A DNA stretch of 64,000 nt from Pyrenochaeta sp. MPI-SDFR-AT-0127 (taxonomy: Eukaryota; Ascomycota; Dothideomycetes; Pleosporales; Cucurbitariaceae), in NCBI GenBank assembly GCA_020747015.1, contig JAGTJM010000001.1, positions 744,001-808,000 on the forward strand. Reading direction: 5' to 3'. The notes below the pieces were generated by a model. The model saw nothing but the letters and a program-made list of their open reading frames with translations, did not search any database and was not told the origin of the DNA. Numbering within the stretch: the stretch's first letter is position 1; each line of letters opens with the position of its first letter. Shown in pieces: positions 10,093-21,761 of the stretch. A program made the position numbers and the translations under genes.

Positions 10093-12447
10093 ATGTCTAG
10101 ATTCTTCCCTGCTGAATTACCGGATCGGCCAGAGAAAGGAACCAAATCAACGCTCGCCAAGAGGTTGACCCAAAGATGGGCCCCGAATATAGTTAAACGA
10201 AAGAATTCTGTAGCTAGCACACCTTACCTTGCACCCAGGCCTTGTGCACCGTCGACCATCACGCCCTCAGCCTTCTCATCAACGGATATTGTCGATCATC
10301 AAGTGCTGAGGCAGCAGAGAACATCACGTGCTCCCTTAGGCACCTTCGTCAAGGGTTGTCAAGAATCGCCACGGAGTGATGATGTTTCAACTGGACCAGG
10401 TCAATTCATTTCTTCGCTCGCACTCTCTAGGTCGCGAAAAGGTGACAGTTTAATCTCTCTACATCACACGTTGTACGATGTACCCCCCTTCGAACAACCG
10501 CGCACTGCACCCAAACCACCGCAGATCAATACAGAATGTGCACAAACTGCAACAAAACCAACAAAAGTGAAAGGGCCGCTCATTGAAGGGTTTGAGAATT
10601 TGAGACTTCCTACAGGTGGCAAATGTTTGGCACGATCTGTACCACCTGCAACTGCTGCATCAACGCTCTCACCTCAAAGTACTATAGAACCCCCGCATCT
10701 ACGTTCGTCTTATGACGAGTTATCTGCTGCTTTTCAAGTGAAATGGAACGAAATGGTTTTACCAGACACTGTGTTGCCGACACTAAGGCAAGGGACCCAG
10801 CCTCTTCGGCGTCGCCAGGACACGAATCCTTACCGGCGAATGTCGCCAGATCCAGGATCGGAAATCACTCGACCTATTGTGATTGATAATGAGCGAGAAC
10901 GCGAGGCGATGAATGTGTTAGAAGGCCAAACGAATCCTTTTAGCAAGACAAACTTCTTTCAATCGCGCGACCATAGCCGGTCATATCGTCACCATCAGAT
11001 AACTCCTAGCCAGAAGGGGGTCAGGCGCCGTAGTCGCAGCCCTGACAAATCCAGTAGTGACTCTGATGAAGGATTAACTCCTCAGAGTTCAGATGTATCT
11101 TACCCCGATCTTACGGCTCGTGCCATACAAGCTGAGGCAAGGGAAGAGGCCGACCCGCCTGTATCATTCCACCCTTTAGTCCTAGGCAGGGGAATTAGTA
11201 CACAAGAAGAGAAGGATCGAATATTAGCCCGGCGTCTCCAAGAATACGAAAACGACCCCCATGTTACAGCACAATCGCTTCTCTTTGGAGAGTTCAGGCC
11301 TACGGCGCGTCAACATAAGCCAACTCTTGGGCGTGTGCCTCATAAAACAACTCTCTTCTCGGGTTTGAAACGAGCCATAACCCGTCAAGGCACCCCAGAG
11401 AATCCCATAACTCTTAGCTCAGACTCAGATTCGGACAATTGGGATGAGCTTGGCCATGAGACGAGGGAAGCGGAAGATCACGTGTCCCTCTCCAGAGAGC
11501 CAATGGAACTTGACCATAGCGATTCAGCTTCAGACGACAAGAGTTATATCTTGGATATATATCAAATTGTGCAACGCGATGCGAAAGTAGCCAGGTTACT
11601 GCAATCGCAGGAGAACTGGAGTCAACAGGCGCCTTCAGGAAACCGTGACTGCGCTGTTTGTAGCGACAACGTCCTCATTATCGGATTGCCTTCTCTTGCC
11701 AATTGTATTCATCGGCCAGAAACATGTGCTGGCTGTTATGCGGATTGGATCACTACGCAACTCCGAGACAACAGCTGGAGAGAAGTGAAATGTCCTGGAA
11801 GCGAGTGCAGAATACAATTGACGTACGACGAGATTCGGCAATATGCGAACCCGGGGATATTTCAACAGTATGACGCATTCCTTGCCCGGGCTGCTTTCAA
11901 CGACGACCGTAAGTTCTCGACATCGCGAACGCCTCCAAATTCCTTTATGATCTGAAGCTAATCATGGGTCCAGCCAACTTTCGATGGTGCCGAGCATGTG
12001 ACTCTGGCCAGATTCATATGAGCGGCGTGGAAGGCAACATCTTCACTTGCGCCGCATGTGGACACAAACTTTGCGTCATCCACGAGAAAACATGGCATGA
12101 AGGTGAGACCTGTGAAGAATATGAATATCGCTCCTCAGGCCGTAAAGGGCGGGATCAGAGGCTTCAGGAAGAGGCCAGCCTTGAGGCAATCAGAAAGCTC
12201 TCAAAGAAGTGTCCCGGTCGCGAGTGCCAATTCAGCATTGAGAAGAATGATGGTTGTGATCACATGACATGTAAGTCGCAGGCGTTTTGTCCTCTGTTGA
12301 AACTAGAGTAAGACTGACGAGGCAATAGGCTCCCAATGTCGTTATGAATTTTGCTGGATTTGCCTTTGTGACTACAATGCCGTTCGGAGACAGGGAAACT
12401 CAGCGCATACTGCAGCGTGCAAGTACCACACAGGAAGACTCGCTTGA
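10093..12447 (+). CDS. RBR (RING-IBR-RING) E3 ubiquitin ligase with long disordered N-terminus
   Basis: Three exons, 10093-11908, 11974-12270 and 12329-12447, split by GTAAGT introns of 65 and 58 nt, give 743 residues. The first about 515 residues are polar, serine/proline-rich and probably disordered, with acidic serine clusters (SSDSDEG, SSDSDSDNWDE) that could be CK2 or SUMO-interaction sites. RING1 begins at CAVCSDN (about 519). The IBR lies on exon 2 (WCRACDSG ... CAACGHKLC). RING2 begins at CPGRECQF (about 688) and includes DGCDHMTC. Its first Cys matches the ubiquitin-accepting cysteine of Ariadne/Parkin-type ligases, and RING2 is completed on exon 3 by CRYEFCWICL. RBR ligases transfer ubiquitin through a thioester intermediate. 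The protein ends soon after RING2, without an Ariadne domain. Substrate is unknown. The second intron interrupts RING2 right at the MTC/GSQC junction. Confidence 0.9.
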
Positions 12448-13089
12448 TGTCTGAAGAAAAGGCCGTGAAGCAGAGTGTCACTGGCGTTGATGGTTTGGAT
12501 TGACACTATTTGTTACTAGTATCTAAGTTAGTTGAGACGCCTTGCACCAGCACAATTCTTCTAGGCCGTACGACTGGCTGTGCGTGAACGGAAATCATAC
12601 GGGGAAATGACTCTCGATTCCTGCGCTCCTTTCGCGCCGGATCAAGGTCTACCAACTCTAACAAGTTCATAGCAAGACTAGAATTCTCTTTTAGTTTCAG
12701 CACCAAGATTTTCCGGTTCCCTGAAATCGTAGTCAGGACGACATTAGTCGTATGGATTCTCCAATTTCTTCAAAAGGAGCGATGTCTTCATGGTTTCTAA
12801 CCGACTTGAGATATGATAAACTCCGATTGGCCGGTGATGACCGAGCGCATAGCAACTAAATTTTTGTACTGCACATCAACAAACACAGACCTTCTCCTCC
12901 GCAATTACCCCATTGCAATTCTGCGGCCTGTCGTATGTTTGTGTGTTCGGACCGTGAATGCGACTGAGTTCTCTTTCGGCGTTGTCTTTCCAACACCCTC
13001 TTTGGTCATCTGAGATCGCGACTACATAATTTGTCTGAGCCCCCCTGAAACAGCGCGTCGCCACTTCCGCACGCAAGCACACAGCAACC
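12448..13089. promoter_or_regulatory. Intergenic region upstream of ERG4
   Basis: This 642-bp gap contains the 3' end of the RBR gene and the ERG4 promoter. Short frames on both strands conflict and none resembles a known family. I could not assign a sterol-response element by eye. Confidence 0.4.
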
Positions 13090-14865
13090 ATGTCAATGCG
13101 GGTAACGCGATCGCAGAACGGGTTGACGCCCAGGTCAGTTAACCTTCATCGCTTTACCTTTGTTAGTAATAAGTAGGGCCAATGGCTGACATGCGTACTG
13201 CAGCAAGCCAGAAAGGCCTGGCTACGTTGAGACTCCCGGACGCAGGAAGTCGCAGCGCAAATCTTTGGTCCCGAATGGCGATGGCGCATACGATTCCACG
13301 CCAGAACCTGAAGCATTCTCGCGCCGTGACAACATCAAAGTGAAGCTTGAGAATGATGACACAACTGCCAACGGGTTTGCGAACGGAAACGGACACACGA
13401 ATGGATACTCGAACGGACACGCCAATGTAAAAGCCGAGAAAGCGGCATACGACCTAAGATTCGAGGCAGAGAAGAACTTCTCCGCAAAGGACACGTCCGG
13501 CAAATCCGAGTTCGGGGGTGCTATTGGAATGAGCGCCATGATGACCGGATTTCCTGCTCTCATGTACTATATGTGGATTGGAACAACCTTCTACGACGGA
13601 AAGTTTCCCAAACCAGCTGAGGGCCAGAGCTACCAGCAGTTCTTTGAACACATGTGGTTCCTTGTGAAAACCGAGGCGTACCCTAACAACCACGCGTGGA
13701 GGATCTACTGGTTCTTCGGACTCATGCAGATGGCCTTCTACATGTTCATGCCAGGCGTCTACCGCAAAGGCAAGGCTCTTCCTCACTTGGGTGGCAAGCA
13801 GCTAGATTACTACTGCTCTGCAATGTGGTCGTTCTATTCCAGCATTGTCATTATGCTGGCGCTCCACTTCACTGGCGTCTTCAAGCTGTATACCTTGATC
13901 GACGAGTTCGGACACATCATGAGTGTGGCTATTATTTCCGGTTTCCTGTGCTCGACTATCGCGTTCGTCTCGGCCCGGGTCCGTGGGGCAACGGTCCGTA
14001 TGACTGGCTCTCCTATTGTCGACTTCTTCCTTGGCTCAGAGCTGAATCCTAGGTTGTTTGGCATCCTTGACTTTAAGATGTTCCTCGAGGTCCGCATCCC
14101 GTGGTTTATCCTCTTCTTTCTGTCTTTGGGTACCTGCCTAAAGCAGTACGAGCAATATGGTGCACCGTCAATGGAGGCAGTGTTCCTTCTTTTCGCTCAC
14201 TACCTCTATGCGGGTGCTTGCGCGAAGGGTGAGCATCTGATCATCACAACATGGGACATGTACTATGAGAAGCTTGGATTTATGCTCATTTTCTGGAACA
14301 TGGCTGGCGTGCCTCTCTCCTACTGCCATTGCATCCTTTACGTCGCCGCTCACGATCCTTCCGAGTACCAATGGCCCGTCTGGTTCACCGCGCTTCTTAC
14401 CCTTGCATATATGGGCATGTACTACATTTGGGATACGACAAACTCGCAAAAGAACCAGTTCCGCCAAGAAGAGCGCGGCGTCGTCGAAGAGCGCACTACG
14501 TTCCCCTACTTCAAGTACGGCCGCATTGCAAACCCAAAGACCATCCCTACGCAAGCTGGTACCAAGATTCTCGCTGACGGGTGGTACGGCAAGGCGAGGA
14601 AGATTCATTACACGTGCGATGTTTTCTTCGCGATTTCGTGGGGCCTGATCACAGGCTTTAAGTCGCCCTTCCCATGGTTTTACTCGGTCTTCTTCACAGC
14701 CATGATCATTCATCGTGCGCTGAGAGATATTGAGAAGTGCAGAGAAAAGTACGGAGAGGCATGGAAGCAGTATGAAAAGCAGGTGCCTTACCTGTTCATT
14801 CCGGTAAGTCGTAACGAAGAGCAGCAGTCGCAGGCATAACTAACTTTTGTCAGGGCGTCTTTTAG
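13090..14865 (+). CDS. erg4: Delta(24(28))-sterol C-24 reductase (ERG4)
   Basis: Last enzyme of ergosterol synthesis; it reduces the C-24(28) double bond with NADPH in the ER membrane. Exons are 13090-13133, 13204-14803 and 14854-14865, giving 551 residues. The first intron follows 14 codons (donor GTCAGT). The last exon is only 12 nt and encodes Gly-Val-Phe-stop, restoring the YLFIPGVF C-terminus expected of this family. Family landmarks are FFLGSELNPRLFG (about residue 290), FKMFLEVRIPW, LADGWYGKARKIHY (about 470), DVFFAISWGLITGF and the C-terminal DIEKCREKYGEAWKQYE. Multiple hydrophobic helices fit a polytopic protein. The N-terminal about 100 residues are basic then Asn/Gly-rich (NGFANGNGHTNGYSNGH), probably a cytosolic tail. 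If the terminal intron is retained, translation instead ends in VSRNEEQQSQA. Confidence 0.95.
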
Positions 14866-15295
14866 GCCAACACAAGGTCAAATTTTCGCTTCGATATTTT
14901 TCTTTTCCATCTTCAATTCCTAGCCATCGTTGGCCGTCCGCCACCTGACCTTTGTTTAGTACTTTCTACTCTTTTGTGGACGGACTCTATGTATCATACC
15001 ATGTCCTTCTTCTATTGTATCGAAAGGCAGCAGGATCGATTGCGAATATCTGCATTAGTAATGGTTGTAATGGTAGTAATAATGCATGATGTATATCACT
15101 GATTTATCTGTCATCCAAATATAAAGAAGATGGCCATACGCAACGTTCACTAGATTTAGGGGGCTGAAAGTCGCAAGTGAGCGCCAAGCCTTGCGTCAGA
15201 GGCCTGTCTCTTAAGTTTCCACCTGACAACAAAACACCACCGCGCCACCATACCACCACATCCGTCGACACCTGTTGTTAAATAACCCGCCCAAA
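14866..15295. other. Intergenic region between ERG4 and MPDU1-like genes
   Basis: This 430-bp region holds the ERG4 3' untranslated region, including AATATAAAGAAG and TATGTATC-type AT-rich stretches, and the short promoter of the next gene with its ACCACCGCGCCACC-rich leader. No gene is seen. Confidence 0.4.
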
Positions 15296-16239
15296 ATGGA
15301 CGCGTTACGATCTGCCCTCCAACCCATCACGCACAATCTCCCCAAACCTGTCGCAGACCTGGGCGAGTCCCTCCTCGGCCCTGTCTGCTACAAAACACTT
15401 GTCTACAACGTAGACCTCACGGCAACAGAATGCGTCAAGCTCGCCATCTCCAAGGGCCTAGGCATCGGCATCATCGGCGCCTCCAGCATCGTCAAAGTAC
15501 CGCAGTTGCTCAAGCTCATCAACTCTCAGTCGGCTGAGGGCCTCAGCTTCCTCTCCTACTTGCTCGAGTCCAGCGCGTACCTCATCTCGCTCTCGTACAA
15601 TGCCCGCCATGGATTCCCGTTTAGCACGTACGGCGAGACGGCGCTCATTCTGGTGCAGAACATTGCGATTGCAAGTTTGGTGCTGAAATACAGTGGAAAT
15701 TCGGTTGGGATTGCGGGATGGATTGGTGGTCTTATTGCAGCCGGCGCCGCGTTGTTCAACGAGAGCTGGGTTGGAGATGAGCGGTTGTCGCTGCTTCAGG
15801 CTACAGCTGGCGTCCTGGGTGTTGCAAGCAAGGTGCCTCAGATCCTGACTATCTGGACTGAGGGTGGGACTGGACAGCTGAGCGCTTTTGCTGTAAGTCT
15901 CTACCACTAGCTGAGAGTGACCTATATGCTAACGTTGCTTTTTTACAGGTTGTGAACTATCTCCTCGGCTCCCTCTCCCGTATCTTTACTACCCTTCAGG
16001 AAGTCGACGATCCACTCATCCTCTACGGCTTCATCGCTGGCTTCGCGCTCAATGCTGTCCTCTTTCTACAGATGATGTACTACTGGAACGCGCCAGCGTC
16101 AAAGGATACTGAGTCAAAGAAGCTCGAGAAGCCAATTGCGAGTGATAGAAAGGACATGGCGCGCGCCGTATCAAGCGGAGCGACGCCCTCATATGCGAAT
16201 GTAACAGGGAAGAGCCCCAGCACTAGACGTAGGGGTTAA
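15296..16239 (+). CDS. MPDU1-like PQ-loop membrane protein (mannose-P-dolichol utilisation)
   Basis: Two exons, 15296-15892 and 15949-16239, with a 56-nt GTAAGT...TTTTTTACAG intron, give 295 residues. Two PQ-loop modules are visible: GASSIVKVPQLLKLINSQSA, and later GVLGVASKVPQILTIWTEG, which are typical of MPDU1/Lec35. The first is followed by EGLSFLSYLLESSAYLISL. MPDU1 is an ER protein needed for use of dolichol-phosphate-mannose and -glucose in N-glycan and GPI synthesis. Several hydrophobic helices fit a seven-helix fold. The lysine/serine-rich C-terminal 45 residues look cytosolic. The intron falls within the LSAFA/VVNYLLGS segment. The ATG at 15296 is preferred because the frame upstream has only a TTG and the leader ends CCAAAATGG. 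Confidence 0.9.
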
Positions 16240-16658
16240 GACGACGAATATCAGGGCAGTGTTTGGGGTTTATCCAGATATGCCTCTTGACTTGTTTACT
16301 TTCAATACATCAATTTATTCACTTTTACAATTCAGGCTGCACAAAAGTGATGATTAATCATGGATTCGATGCACAGTAAGTACTGTTACTGGCGCCGATT
16401 TCCCTATATCCATGAGTTGAAAACCCTATCCTTGAAACCCAGTTCACACGTAAACTCCTGGCTCCTAACTAGAGGAGCTCGAAAATGTGAGGCTCGTAGC
16501 GGCCGTAATAGCGCCATGGCTGTAAATTCAAAATACCAATTGCCTGGACACGTTGGATTCGCTGAATGTAAAAGAGGTAGAAAAGCTCCAGGGCATGTCG
16601 TAAGCAGTGCAGATCACCATCATAAACAAACTATTCGTCTCTCGGTTTCGTCTTCGAG
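16240..16658. other. Convergent intergenic region
   Basis: This 419-bp gap between the MPDU1-like and PAP2 genes contains the two 3' ends. No coding signal is seen. Confidence 0.4.
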
Positions 16659-18427
16659 TTATATCTGTTGAGGTTGCGTCCCCACTGCATGTGGTGGAGG
16701 CGCTGGTGCTCCGTCCCTCCCGTCGCTTAGATCGCCTGTGCCTGACATCGTATGCTGATTTGACCCTGGGACATTCAACGGAGGTGGCGGCGTCGGGTTG
16801 GGCGAGATACCCGCCGGTGGATGGTAACCAGTATCAGTAAACCTGCCTGAGACCTGGTTGTAAGCACTGGAGTTTTGAGGGGCAGAGCGCGGGTAAGTCT
16901 GTTGGAGCTCGTAGTTGTCATCGTCTTCCGAGGACGAATAGTCGTATGTATCCATTCGTCGTTGGCGTGCGGCGTCAGCGGCGAACGGGTTTGGAGACGG
17001 CATCTGGTTTTGGTATTTGTTGACCTTTGAAGACATCGTTGAATCCATGGTCTCGGATCTGTAATTACTCGATGCACCTGTGTCGCTGCGGTCTACTCCG
17101 TACTGAGGGGGTCCACCTCGTCTTCGTTGGGAATCCGATATTTGTTGACGGAAAACATTGCTTCCATCGCCCGGTCCCGTAGCTGTTGATGTGAAACCAG
17201 ACGCTTCGCCACGTTCCTCGTCAATAGGCTTGCCCATGGGTCGTAGCGGTTGCACGTCTTCGTCAATCATTATAGTAGGTGTTGGAGGGATCCTTGACGC
17301 TTGTCCCCAGGCTCTAATGGGATAGGCCCGTCCCTTGCGCCAGGTCTCTGATACTGGAGGGAAATATTGTCGGTAGGAACCCCAAGACACAAGGATTCCA
17401 AGCAGAGCGCCGGAGATGACATCGAATGGGTGGTGACGGGCATCCATGATACGTGTGCCTGTGATGAGAGCAGCGCCGAGCGCCGGAACCATGACGAGGA
17501 AAGTCCTCCACACCTCTCCCTTTGCGTCCAAGACGTGTAACTTGCCCGCGAGGTAAATCGAGAGATAGAACAACCCAGCAAACGAGACTGAAATCGTCAG
17601 CGAAGCTCTCAAAGGGATGGGAGGTTGACTTACCGCTGCTGTGTCCAGAGGGAAAGCTCTTGAATCCATCTTGCAAGATGTAGTTGCTGGTCTGTGTGCA
17701 AATGTCGATGGTTTGGAGCACCATGCGGTCCTTGTTGACTTTGTCAAAGTCGATTACACAGCTGCTCTCTGTTTAGTACGCATATGGTGTCTGCTGCAGT
17801 ACGACTTACCGGTCAATAAGATCTGGTCGCGGTTTCCCGATTGCGTTCTTCAACGCTCCGGTAATTGTAAAGGCAGCACCCACGCTCAAGCCCAGTCCCA
17901 GTATGCCGCAATTGAGTTCCCACAGGCGATCCTTGAATCTATACCTGCCACTCAACTTCTTGATACCGGTCCTTCCGACAGGCATGACTGCTTGATGTGA
18001 AAACAATCCATCAATGACCATAGTGTATATTCCAATTATCACGGCTGGAGCTGCGATGACATAGACGCACAGCCAGAAGACCGGCACGCGCTCCTTTTTG
18101 GCATATGGATAGTGGAGGGTGTAGTTGTCGAGCGAAAAGTGCTGATGGAACGGTGGGATCTTATCAACGATGGTGAATGTTACAATGAGGACACTACGCG
18201 TCGTACTCGTTAGCTTGAGCTGCCTTTGGGAAAGGAGGTCGTGTGCCTGCAGAGCGCGTCGAATGCTTACACTATAATTAGATAGTCGCCAATGTATCTG
18301 CTCGGATTAGTTTCTGGCAATTGAAATTGATCTCCGGCTCTACGCACGAGAAGATGACCTTCTTGGGGAGTCGCTTTTTGGAAAAGGGAAGGCGCTCAGG
18401 GAGCTGCTTCGAAGTCCAGTCGTCCAT
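16659..18427 (-). CDS. PAP2-family lipid phosphate phosphatase with long disordered tail
   Basis: Five exons (18427-18348, 18297-18271, 18193-17810, 17761-17634, 17587-16659) join exactly in frame to 515 residues; exon 2 is only 27 nt. The three PAP2 phosphatase motifs are intact: KNAIGKPRP (KxxxxxxRP), PSGH at the end of exon 4, and TGTRIMDARHHPFD (motif 3 with the catalytic His). Hydrophobic helices flank them, as in yeast DPP1/LPP1, which dephosphorylate diacylglycerol pyrophosphate, phosphatidate and lysophosphatidate at vacuole or Golgi membranes. The catalytic core ends near residue 290. The last 225 or so residues are polar and rich in Pro, Ser, Gly and Asn, and yeast DPP1 has no such tail. 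That tail may carry localisation or phosphoregulatory signals. The gene is divergent from the alpha/beta hydrolase gene. Confidence 0.9.
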
Positions 18428-19113
18428 GGCGCACTAGCTCATCCAAGCACTCGAGAAACTTCCGACTGGTCCTGAGGCGCAATTGCGATGCTTTTGGGGT
18501 ATGTACAACGACAGAGGAGGGGGCGGCAGCGCTGTCCAACGTAGGTGTATGCTTGAAGCCCGGAAGTCCGCGGTTCTATAGCCAGGCGACCCTGCCAGAG
18601 AGATGCGCGAGGGCAGAAAGGAGATCAAAAGCCGGGGCAGCACAGAAGAGTATATAAAGAACCGGTCTGTCAAAATGCAGTGGGTATATCCAGGTCAGCG
18701 CCCAGAAGACGGGCAGTGAGGATGTCCAGGGCTGTACAGTGCTCAGCTGTGGCTGTGAGGAGCTGACGCGCTTGGCTCTCCACAGCTTCGCCGCTAGCCG
18801 CCTCTGAGCTGCGCACCCTCGAATTGGCTCTTGCATGCCCTATCGTTGTCAGCGGATCGCTTTTCAGGTCGCCTTCAGGTCGCCCTGCGGTTGGTGTGCA
18901 TGCCAGTTTTTAGCACCATGCGAATCGTGCATGGTGCTGTCCCCGAACCGAGATCGAGTGTCAAACCGTCCTTGTGGCGCATTGTGGGAAGCCACTATCG
19001 CAAGAGATAGCGTGGTGGGCCAATCTGCTTATTTTACCAACACCACAGGGCTGTCTATTTCCATATTTCCTTTCTGTCCGCCATTGGTCAGCGACCAGCC
19101 TCAGATCTGCTTC
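18428..19113. promoter_or_regulatory. Divergent promoter region, PAP2 / alpha-beta hydrolase
   Basis: This 686-bp gap lies between divergent starts. The frame of the downstream hydrolase stays open up to 18835. The conserved part of that protein, however, begins near 19114, so upstream ATGs (18835, 18931) are less likely starts. Confidence 0.4.
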
Positions 19114-20721
19114 ATGACGACTAGCATTCCCAGTTCTTTGATATGGACGCCTCGATTCAAACTGCCCGCGCCGCATCTCTATATTGTCGTAGGCGCGGCA
19201 ACTCTCGGTAGTCTATTTTTTCTACGATCTATATCGAGACCCTCCAAGTCGGACAGGCTCCAGACGATCCCATCTCCAAATGAGAATGTCTTGGCAAAGC
19301 TGACCGCAGAGCAACTGGAGAGCTTGCCCTATCCTCCGGTTGCACTGCCAGGAGCACGAGATGTAGACTCGCCGTATGGTAGTACCCGAGTGTACGAGTG
19401 GGGTCCTGAAGATGGCGAACCAATACTGCTCATTCATGGCATATCAACTCCAAGCATTGCCCTGACCGATCTGGCGGACAAGCTTGTTGAGCGAGGGTGT
19501 CGAGTGATGCTTTTTGGTAGGTCAACTGTTTCCCTTGGTATTCTTTGGTTTGTCGATTCCTGTCAATCACTCATATTCCTTCACATGAGTTCGCCACTCC
19601 GGGTGTAACATCAACAAGTTTTGCACGCTCGTGTCTTAATTTTGTAGTGTCTTGTTAGAAGCCCTTTTCAAGATCTATATCTTTCTACTGCCATAAAGAG
19701 TTTCTTTCTGTTCATTTTCATCATCTTCCACTCTCAAAGACTTTTCATAATGCTGCGTTTTATTTCAAGCATGTTGGTTCTAAGAGGAAATGGCTGAAGC
19801 TATATCCATAATTGCCTTGCTATCACGAACTGGGATACTGTTTACCTCCATGTTCATCATACCATGGCAAAAGATTTACTTCCAGCGCAATACTGACCTC
19901 CCAAAACAGATCTCTTCGGAAGGGGTTACTCATCAGCACCCTCTCCTGAACGCCACCGTTACGACTCAGCTCTGTATACCTCGCAAATTCTGCTTTGTCT
20001 CCAGTCCTCACCCATTCCCTGGCTTTCATTCACGATAATCGGCTACTCGCTTGGAGGCGCCATTGCCGCCGACTTTACCTCGTACTTCCCTTACCTCGTC
20101 AGGGGTCTCGTTCTTGTCGCCCCAGGCGGGCTTATTCGCACCACGCATGTTTCCTGGAAGAGTAAAATTTTGTACCAGAGTGGCGGATGGCTACCGGAAT
20201 GGGTGGTTCGGAAGATGGTCGCGCGGAGACTGTGGACAGGCCCGCCGGCGAACAAGAGTATCGAACCTGAACCCGACATGGTGGAGAATGCGGAGACTAC
20301 GACCACAAGCTCAACGGGCAATGCAGTCTATCTATCGTCGAATCACACCCTGCTCCCTGGCAATCCGCACAGCACCGTCTCCGCAGTGGTAGACTGGCAG
20401 ATTACGCATCACAAGGGCTTCGTACCGGCATTCATCTCCTCGATCCGGCACGCGCCTGTTCACAACCAACACCACCGTTGGAGAGTCATCAAAGAGAACA
20501 TTGATCAGGGGATGGGGGAGCTAAGTGAAGTGTGGTTGGTGCTGGGTGAGACGGATCCAATCATCGTCGCACAAGAGTTGATGGAAGATGTTCGGGGCGT
20601 GCTAGGCAAGGAGAATGTCAAGATCAAGATTGTAAAAGGCGCTGGGCATGAGGTCGCCATTGAGCGTGCCGACGACATCGTAGACGTTGTCGGCTGTGTT
20701 TTGGGAGAAAATGGCTGGTAG
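19114..20721 (+). CDS. Membrane-anchored alpha/beta hydrolase
   Basis: Two exons, 19114-19516 and 19910-20721, split by a 393-nt intron (GTAGGT...AACAG) that is long for this region, give 404 residues. The N-terminus has a single hydrophobic segment (LYIVVGAATLGSLFFL, about residues 22-37), likely a membrane anchor. The hydrolase fold follows: ILLIHGIS (oxyanion His-Gly), RVMLFDLFGRGYS (joined exactly across the intron), nucleophile elbow GYSLGG, acid GETDP, and catalytic His in KGAGHEVAIE. This makes a complete Ser-Asp-His triad. It resembles fungal serine hydrolases of the alpha/beta hydrolase-1 type with unknown lipid or ester substrates. The ATG at 19114 is chosen because it directly precedes the anchor. 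Confidence 0.85.
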
Positions 20722-21761
20722 TTTATGTAACAACTGTCGTGGAGGGGAGATGTATCATTAGACCATACGCGTGGGTCAATGTATAGTAAGTGTCCATGTT
20801 TAAACCAAAAATTTGAAGCTACGCTCCAAAAAAATCGGCATATATAGTCATGTACATATAGCTCTACACAATACGACTTTGTGCCTTTTAAAAGCTAATT
20901 CTGCATTGTCAAAAAAAAAGGGCCTCATCCTTTGTCTCAGCATGTCATTTGCTCTTTGATACATATGCCAGACCTCAATTCTCTAAATCCTCCATCAACA
21001 TCCTAACATACCCCCCTTGCACCGCCCTAGATACAAACTCTCGCATCCCCCTTTCCTTGACTCAGCAAAATTTAAGATAGATGGTGTGATTATACATAGC
21101 CCACCCCATCCCTCAGCTACCAAGACAAAAGGAGCGAAAAGACGACATGCATAAGCGACATGAGGCTGTCAGCATCATCATCAGCAATCAGCACTATAAT
21201 TTATGGGCAGCGGCTCTGACGGGGTAGAGGGCGGCGTAGCGCCCGTAATTTCCCGGGCGGCGGGTCAAGTGCTTACAGTGTCGATTGCTGCGATGTCGGG
21301 AACAGAGGATGGATTATAGGGAGAAAATGAGGAGACGAGAATGGGGGCCTGATGATGTTGATGATTGAGGCGAAGCAAAGGCTAGAGCTTGTGGAGATGG
21401 GTGTCACAACAGGTTCAAAGTAAACAAAATAGTGACAACAAAGGTGGAGAAAAGTTGATGTGTTTGTATTTCTTTTCTGGCTCAGAATCTATATCCTCGT
21501 CATACTTCGCTCGCTCTTCTCAACCGATCAGGTCGAGGCGTGTAGAACGAGTGAAGGAAAATGCTAAACCATTGAAAACGCCGGGTATAAATGTGTCAAT
21601 CGAGTTACCCCATAAAAGTATTGATGATCATACATGTCGTTACATGATCCTCCGCTGTGCCGGCATCAAACATCGGCCAGTTCCACTCCCTCGCGACGGC
21701 CATTAGCGATTACCGTTTGTCATGTAGGTCAAGTACAAACACAAGCGCAAGATTAAGCTGC
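20722..21761. other. Convergent intergenic region, about 1 kb
   Basis: This region between the alpha/beta hydrolase and the SUR7/PalI gene holds two 3' untranslated regions. It contains an A-rich tract near 20911 and a C/T-rich stretch at about 20995-21110. No convincing coding region or RNA gene is seen. Confidence 0.4.
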
